Part shown: positions 58,909 through 64,000 of the stretch, piece after piece
Numbering within the stretch: position 1 is the first letter of the stretch
Layout: each line of letters begins with the position of its first letter
Origin: Acholoe squamosa
Taxonomy: Eukaryota; Annelida; Polychaeta; Phyllodocida; Polynoidae
Reading direction: 5' to 3'
Assembly (NCBI GenBank): GCA_949317995.1
Contig: OX439043.1
Span: 124,001 to 188,000, forward strand
Length of the DNA stretch: 64,000 nt
Translations under genes and position numbers: made by a program
Notes under the pieces: generated by a model
Seen by the model: only the letters and a program-made list of their open reading frames with translations
Told to the model about the DNA's origin: nothing
Databases searched by the model: none

Positions 58909-59272
58909 TGTAGGGGCCGGCATCATTGTATATATATTAGTGCCGTTCATCCGAGAGACGTGTTCGTGTGGTGCTTGTTCCTTCTATGCTAGCTAGGTGT
59001 CGCTTTGCGATACCTCGTTGGTACAAGAGGGGGCAGCACCACGCCTCGCGTCCAGCTCCTACTAAGGAGCCGGACGAGCGGCAGAAGGGGACTGGACATG
59101 GTCCAGTCCAGACGCTAATACTTTGTCATCAGAGAGATTGAATAAAGTCCTACCCGAGAGGTAGGGGTTTCTGGGGCTTTGCCCAACCCGAACTACTCGT
59201 GTTGTGTTGGTACATCTAGTGGTAAGCGAGCCAAAGAGCCACCCAACATATAAGTCAATACGAACCATTACA
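58909..59272 (+). repeat. Right LTR, 364 bases
   Basis: Read side by side with the left LTR I find no difference. The short minus-strand ORF it contains is repeated in both LTRs and is not a gene. Confidence 0.95.
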
Positions 59273-59424
59273 AATGTAAGTATTTATGACAGAAGAAAAA
59301 AATGCAATTCAGTATTTAAAAAACATGTCAGCTTATCATTAGGTTCATTTTAATAAATTTGTTAACCTGAGTCTCATTGCAGTTTTATTTCGAAAAGGTA
59401 TTTTTAAAAAAGTTTTTCGGGATA

Positions 59425-61065
59425 CTACATTTCTTCTACTGTAGGTGGTTTCATCCCATGTTTTTCCATTCGGTCTCTGTACTTAGTTAAACCACAAGTA
59501 GCCATATAAACAGGACCTCTATTCCTTCTTGGATGTTTACTTGATTTTTCATTTAAAATTTCAGAATTTTGGTGGATGTAGTTAGCAAACTTTCTTTTTC
59601 TTGTTTTAAAAGTGCTTATAGTGTCCTGGTTTTTATACTTGTGGCTTACCAACAGCTGATCGTAAAGTACATTGGATTTATTTCCTCGTATCATGGCATG
59701 ACAAAACACCCCACCTGATTGGGAAAAGTTTTGTCTACTGACATGTAATTTTGACAGTAGGGGCTGTAGTTTAGTTTTGTAAATGTGCACTTGTTGCTCC
59801 CGTGTCATGTATCGCGTTTCTAATTGCCAGCACATGATTTCACACAAAGTCATTACATGTGCAGGCAATATCCCGTAAGACTGAAGTTCCAGTTGAGCTA
59901 AACATCTTACTAGTGCCAAGTCAATAAGAGCCGTTTTTTCGTCCTGTAGTAACATCCCTGTCAGTTTGCAAATAACCGGTATTAATCTATTTCCCGCCAC
60001 GGCACTGCAATTAAGACTGCGGTCGTGAACTTGAATTTCATGGCTTTTATATAAAGGGGCCAAACAAGCTGCCCGATGCTTTGTTTTGTCGGTTTCGTTA
60101 TAAATAAGTTGAACCGGTACCTTAGTTCGGTGAAACGTGTCTCTTTTTGATTTTGTCACCTTTTTAACCTTGTTACACTTTACGCAAACACAATTTACAG
60201 CATTCATTGTATCCGGTTGGGACAAAGGGTTTACACCCGAAAGCCAGTGTTCATCACTGTATCGTACAATGCATTTATGTGTTCTAAACTGAGACTTTGT
60301 CAAAAGAGGAAACACATTACTTTTCACTGCTTTTTTCTTGAATGTGTGCTCGTTTCTAACAGCCGATATAACACTGTCAACAGTGATTGAGTTATTGTTT
60401 TCTTCTTCCGGAAGCACATGAAGCACTACTCGACTCTCAGGATTTTTACAACGGTGCCAAGCAGCCACTGCACGCAAATTGACAGCGAGTTCTGGAAACC
60501 CACGCGGCATATTAACATTAACTATGCACATTTCATCTGACAAATTGTAGTGTGCATGTTTTAAATTGGTAACGTCGTTTACTTTGTACCTCGCCATAGT
60601 TGCTTTCGTGTCACATTTGCTTACCTCTTGGAGAAACACGTCAGATGACGATTTACCAGATCGAATTTGAACACCTACAGCTCCAGTAAGACTCATCACC
60701 CGCGATGTATTTTCCATAACAAGTCCCACACTCACCACTTTGAGCTTATCGATCGAATGAATTGGAATGTTCACGGGAAAGGATGTTTCATCGTCTTGCG
60801 CTACCTGTTTCCAGGTGTTAGTGTTTAAATCATAACCGATACGGCCTCTAGTAAAATGAAAAGCTCCTGATGAACTACTTGCTCCATACCTCCATGCAAC
60901 GTCTCTTCTTATGCGGTTTTTATTTTTTGCGTTTACTTCAATAGGAAACCAGTGCCGCCGACCCGTTTGTGTTGTTTTAACTATTGCATTTCTGTGCTCG
61001 TGTGCTTGTTTTGCTGTAAAGCCAGAGTTAAACACCTCATCCAATATATTAAAGTTGTATTCCAT
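59425..61065 (-). CDS. Hypothetical protein, about 546 residues
   Basis: The frame is open from an ATG at 61125, but the ATG at 61065 (MEYNFNILDE) avoids overlap with the divergent gene. The N-terminal half is beta-rich. The middle holds a Cys cluster (VNCVCVKCNK) and a basic KVTKSKRD. The C-terminal quarter is basic (KTRKRKFANY, KHPRRNRGP). There is no signal peptide. It is convergent with the capsid gene, now separated from it by the retrotransposon. A structural or DNA-packaging role is possible but unproven. Not recognised. Confidence 0.65.
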   Translation of the reverse strand: MEYNFNILDEVFNSGFTAKQAHEHRNAIVKTTQTGRRHWFPIEVNAKNKNRIRRDVAWRYGASSSSGAFHFTRGRIGYDLNTNTWKQVAQDDETSFPVNIPIHSIDKLKVVSVGLVMENTSRVMSLTGAVGVQIRSGKSSSDVFLQEVSKCDTKATMARYKVNDVTNLKHAHYNLSDEMCIVNVNMPRGFPELAVNLRAVAAWHRCKNPESRVVLHVLPEEENNNSITVDSVISAVRNEHTFKKKAVKSNVFPLLTKSQFRTHKCIVRYSDEHWLSGVNPLSQPDTMNAVNCVCVKCNKVKKVTKSKRDTFHRTKVPVQLIYNETDKTKHRAACLAPLYKSHEIQVHDRSLNCSAVAGNRLIPVICKLTGMLLQDEKTALIDLALVRCLAQLELQSYGILPAHVMTLCEIMCWQLETRYMTREQQVHIYKTKLQPLLSKLHVSRQNFSQSGGVFCHAMIRGNKSNVLYDQLLVSHKYKNQDTISTFKTRKRKFANYIHQNSEILNEKSSKHPRRNRGPVYMATCGLTKYRDRMEKHGMKPPTVEEM

Positions 61066-61152
61066 CGTCACATCTGGATGGTGTAACTGTAAAAAGTGAA
61101 ATGAATGATTTGTAAAAAAAATCATCTACAAATACTGTTAGTAAGACTAAAT

Positions 61153-62964
61153 ATGAAAAACGTTGTATTAGAAACTAGTGAAAAATGTGAGGAGGTTCAC
61201 GGGTCTTGTATTTTCACTAAACCTGTTAAAGCCATTTTAAATAAGAAATGGTGGGAAAGTTGGTCATATGCATCAAAGCAGGGATTAGCTGAAATTTTTT
61301 CATTGATCCATGCTGTTTTTATACCTGATAGTATCACAACATCTGGAATTGTTATTGCTACCTACGACCTATCAAGTGGAGTACATGGTGTTGTTATACC
61401 CTCCGAGCCTCTTTTCTTTGGTGTTAGATTGGTGTTGGTGTACACTCAGGATGCGGTATACTATAAGGTAGATCCCCGTTGTTTTAAAGACCTACCCCAT
61501 TATTTTTCCACATGGATAGCAGGTGAAATGGCTGTAAAACATGATGTTGATATAGCTAGTCTTCATGTGAAAGGGAGTTTGTGGAATGTTCTAAATGATT
61601 GGATCGTGGAAAATATCAACATGCATTTAGGAGAAGGTGTTAACACGTTTTCCGTGCTATCCTCCGCCTATATTGATAACATTGAAAAAAATATGTGTTC
61701 GCGTTTGGCATACAGTACTGCAATTTTAGAAACTCAAAAAGCACTTAACGACTACAGAAATGCAAAAGCCCTTGATAGGTTCAAGGAAAAAGTGATATGT
61801 GCAGGTTACGATATAAGCAAGGTTATAAGCGCTCTGGAGGATAACACCACTGAAGCAGTATACAGGCCTACAAACTACATTGCTTACATCGATCACATAA
61901 AACGGGTACATACTAAAATACTTGAGTTTTCAGCCCAAGCAGCTTTATTTACTAATGAGGAGGACCTGCTAATATACACCGTTCAAAACAAAAAGGTTTT
62001 GAAATTGCAGATGGTGGAATTAAAACACGAGATTGCACAACTGACTTCACCTTTTAAAGACTATCAGCTCGCTCTCTCTGTAGTTATGAACGTGGTGGAA
62101 AACGAGTACAATAATTCCGACCTTAAAATTGTGTTTCATGCAATACCGCATATATATTCCCCGTCATCAGACAATCAAATTGTTTACAGTGTTGAAAGTG
62201 TACAAAATGCACAGCTTAAAAAAAGGCTTAAAGATTTTATGAAAGAAAGAAAGGGCCCAGTCAAAAAAGAATTTATCTGCATTGAAAAGGCTTTAAATTT
62301 TCAAACGTGTGGAAAATCCGTTCTCGACTGGAAAGTAGATGATCTAGAGGAGCTCGCCAAGTACCACCGGGCTGCGTTTTCTCTACGGGTAGGTTCACCT
62401 CCAGTAAACGTTCAAGAACATGTCAAACAATGTTTACTAGAATCAAAAAATAGACATTTTTATCGCAGCGCTGTAGGTTTTGGTTTTCTAGAAAGAAACG
62501 GCTTTGACATTAATTCCTACCTGTTTTTTTTAAATTCACTTCCTATAAAAAACTTTGACCACTCAATACAAAAATGCATTGTGGAAAACATGGTAGAACT
62601 ACTCGAGAAAGTAAACTATTGGAACTTGCTTTCCATTTTACCTAAAATAGAGGACACCCTGAGAGATTGTGCCAGTGTAGCATGTAGTTTAGGACGGCAC
62701 AGCGTAAATCTAAATCAGCCACTTTGGCCCCATATAACCACCCTAGTTATTAAAATTAACAACAATGGGGTATCTGACTGTTTTCAAAACCATGCAGATG
62801 TTGAAGAATACCTAAAGGCGTATGATAACTTTTGCAAGCCTTCAGTTCGGTTATGGCCATATGAAGTTGTAAATTCATTAACAGACTATTTACATCGCTC
62901 TGTTGAAGAGCTGGCTGGCCAAAAACTTTTACAAATATGGCAGAAAAATGTTTTTAAACCCTGA
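61153..62964 (+). CDS. Hypothetical large helical protein, first segment ending at TGA
   Basis: The frame opens with an ATG at 61105; the ATG at 61153 (MKNVVLETSE) is preferred, outside the divergent gene. The 603-residue product is rich in helices, with no signal peptide or known motif, and would suit a tegument or capsid-associated protein. It ends in TGA at 62962-62964. The same frame then stays open to the right edge of the window, and the helical pattern seems to continue across the stop. Confidence 0.6.
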   Translation: MKNVVLETSEKCEEVHGSCIFTKPVKAILNKKWWESWSYASKQGLAEIFSLIHAVFIPDSITTSGIVIATYDLSSGVHGVVIPSEPLFFGVRLVLVYTQDAVYYKVDPRCFKDLPHYFSTWIAGEMAVKHDVDIASLHVKGSLWNVLNDWIVENINMHLGEGVNTFSVLSSAYIDNIEKNMCSRLAYSTAILETQKALNDYRNAKALDRFKEKVICAGYDISKVISALEDNTTEAVYRPTNYIAYIDHIKRVHTKILEFSAQAALFTNEEDLLIYTVQNKKVLKLQMVELKHEIAQLTSPFKDYQLALSVVMNVVENEYNNSDLKIVFHAIPHIYSPSSDNQIVYSVESVQNAQLKKRLKDFMKERKGPVKKEFICIEKALNFQTCGKSVLDWKVDDLEELAKYHRAAFSLRVGSPPVNVQEHVKQCLLESKNRHFYRSAVGFGFLERNGFDINSYLFFLNSLPIKNFDHSIQKCIVENMVELLEKVNYWNLLSILPKIEDTLRDCASVACSLGRHSVNLNQPLWPHITTLVIKINNNGVSDCFQNHADVEEYLKAYDNFCKPSVRLWPYEVVNSLTDYLHRSVEELAGQKLLQIWQKNVFKP

Positions 62965-64000
62965 AAGGAAAGTCATGAAAAAATTAAACTTGCCGTTATG
63001 AAGTATGAAAGTATAGTGTCACAATTAAGTGCTTTAGTGAATAAAAAGGCATTTGTACACGACCTGTATAAAGATGTAATTAAACTATGCCATCCTAAGG
63101 ACAGCAATGGTTTTCAAATGGACACTTGGTGGACAATCGCGGATAATGTTTTAAAAGATTTAAATCCAATTATGTTTTCGAAAATTACCGAATATAAAGA
63201 CAGAGACATTTTAATGGAGGAGATTTTAAAACATCAGTGGAAAGTGTCATTGTTTGATATGGATCCTTTTGAGAACCGTGTTAAACAATTGGCTTATTCC
63301 TTGCTTAAACACGTCTATGCAACGTCTTGTGCGGAGATATTTACTGAGGTGGAAAGTTTTTTAGCTAAACAAATTAGATCAATGAGAGATTATTGGCTTA
63401 AAGGTTTCAGAAAAATAGATAGAACGGTAGGTGGCTTTTTCGACGTTCAGTTTAAAACAGCAGACAACCAATGTTCAGTCATTACGGCTCAACATTTTAA
63501 TGTGCTTTCTACTGACATAACGCGTACTTTAACATACATTAGCAGAATATACGGTCATGAGGACCTGGAAAAAGACCTTTTTAATTGGATACTTGATGAT
63601 CGTGGCCGCTGGCTTTTGTTGGAAAATGTAAGTCAGAGTTTATTTGAAACTTTGCAGACCTTTAGCAGTAATGTTGTTTCAAATGAAGATGGAGTAAATG
63701 CATCTAGCTACTTTAATGCTGCAATAACTACGTTAATCTTTAATGTGCTAAACATACATACTGCATGCCACGAGGTACCCTTTAACGACATAAAATTATG
63801 TGCAATTAAGGTGTGTAATCTTCTCTGTATGTCACATCCCGTGTACGGCCGCATAGCTAGCAACATGTCTGGATTATCCATGCCATATGACAATAAAAAA
63901 AATGGTGTTGACCTTTATGAACGCTGTGGACTGTGCTCAGTGGAAACAAGTGTTAATCCGTGTAACGGGATGGTTCCCACAACGTATAATCAAAATATTC
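62965..64000 (+). CDS. Continuation or separate gene after TGA, partial at right edge
   Basis: This open frame runs from just after the TGA to the end of the window (345 codons). It may be the rest of the preceding gene, or a separate gene starting at the ATG at 62998. Its protein is helical and resembles the segment before the stop in composition (for example SQLSALVNKKAFVHDLYKDV). There is no promoter-like sequence in the 33 bases between. No family is recognised. Confidence 0.5.

Larger units (their letters stand above)
47489..59272 (+). mobile_element. Ty3/gypsy LTR retrotransposon with extra 3' ORF
   Basis: An 11.8 kb element with apparently identical 364-base LTRs (TGTAGG...TTACA), a primer binding site, a long gag, a protease-RT-RNase H-integrase pol in Ty3/gypsy order, a third ORF, a polypurine tract, and a 4-base target duplication. 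It is clearly more GC-rich than the surrounding viral DNA and is inserted between two convergent viral genes without breaking either. The identical LTRs indicate a recent insertion. The pol frame is broken in RNase H, so this copy may depend on others. The host range is unknown. Confidence 0.95.

Noticed and set aside
59062-59268. Short minus-strand ORF in the LTR
   Set aside because: The same frame occurs in both LTRs and reads through regulatory sequence; no coding evidence.

Overview
The window looks like part of a large double-stranded DNA virus of the order Herpesvirales, most likely a malacoherpesvirus-like lineage of a marine invertebrate. It may be exogenous or an integrated copy. The diagnostic genes are a family B DNA polymerase (minus strand, 38.2-43.5 kb), a UL5-type helicase of the helicase-primase complex (minus strand, cut by the left edge), and a split UL15-type terminase ATPase/nuclease whose two exons (19.5-20.5 and 24.3-25.8 kb) enclose other genes. 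A large ORF beside the polymerase is probably the major capsid protein. The family assignment is inferred from motifs and gene layout, since no database search was possible. Most remaining viral genes are compact, AT-rich and unrecognised.

Layout. 0-5.4 kb is a minus-strand cluster ending in the helicase. 5.4-8.7 kb holds plus-strand genes, two with clear TATA boxes. 9.1-15.1 kb holds small genes, including a probable PI3/4-kinase-like protein and a three-exon gene with two death domains. 15.5-18.7 kb holds a small type I membrane protein and an 843-residue coiled-coil protein. 19.5-25.8 kb is the terminase locus with nested genes. 25.8-27.2 kb is noncoding and contains a perfect 94-base inverted repeat around an AT-rich centre. 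27.8-31.6 kb encodes a 1256-residue type I glycoprotein. 31.6-35.4 kb is repeat-rich noncoding DNA with a second, related palindrome and a CA microsatellite. 35.4-37.8 kb is a spliced locus resembling a herpesvirus immediate-early regulator. 38.2-47.5 kb holds the polymerase and the capsid candidate, divergently arranged. 59.4-64 kb holds another divergent pair, the right-hand member running off the edge.

A complete Ty3/gypsy LTR retrotransposon (47489-59272) sits immediately 3' of the capsid gene, between it and a convergent gene. Its two 364-base LTRs look identical and are flanked by an AATG duplication, so the insertion is recent. It is more GC-rich than the viral DNA. It has a long gag, a protease-RT-RNase H-integrase pol broken by a frameshift, and an extra 3' ORF with zinc-finger-like motifs instead of an envelope.

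The polymerase and the capsid candidate are each divided by one in-frame TGA, and the downstream part has no ATG near its start. A third gene (61.2-64 kb) shows the same pattern, though its second part could start on its own. Either UGA is read through in this virus, or the copy carries nonsense mutations as expected of a young integrated virus, or there are assembly errors. Together with the retrotransposon this makes an endogenous copy plausible but not proven.
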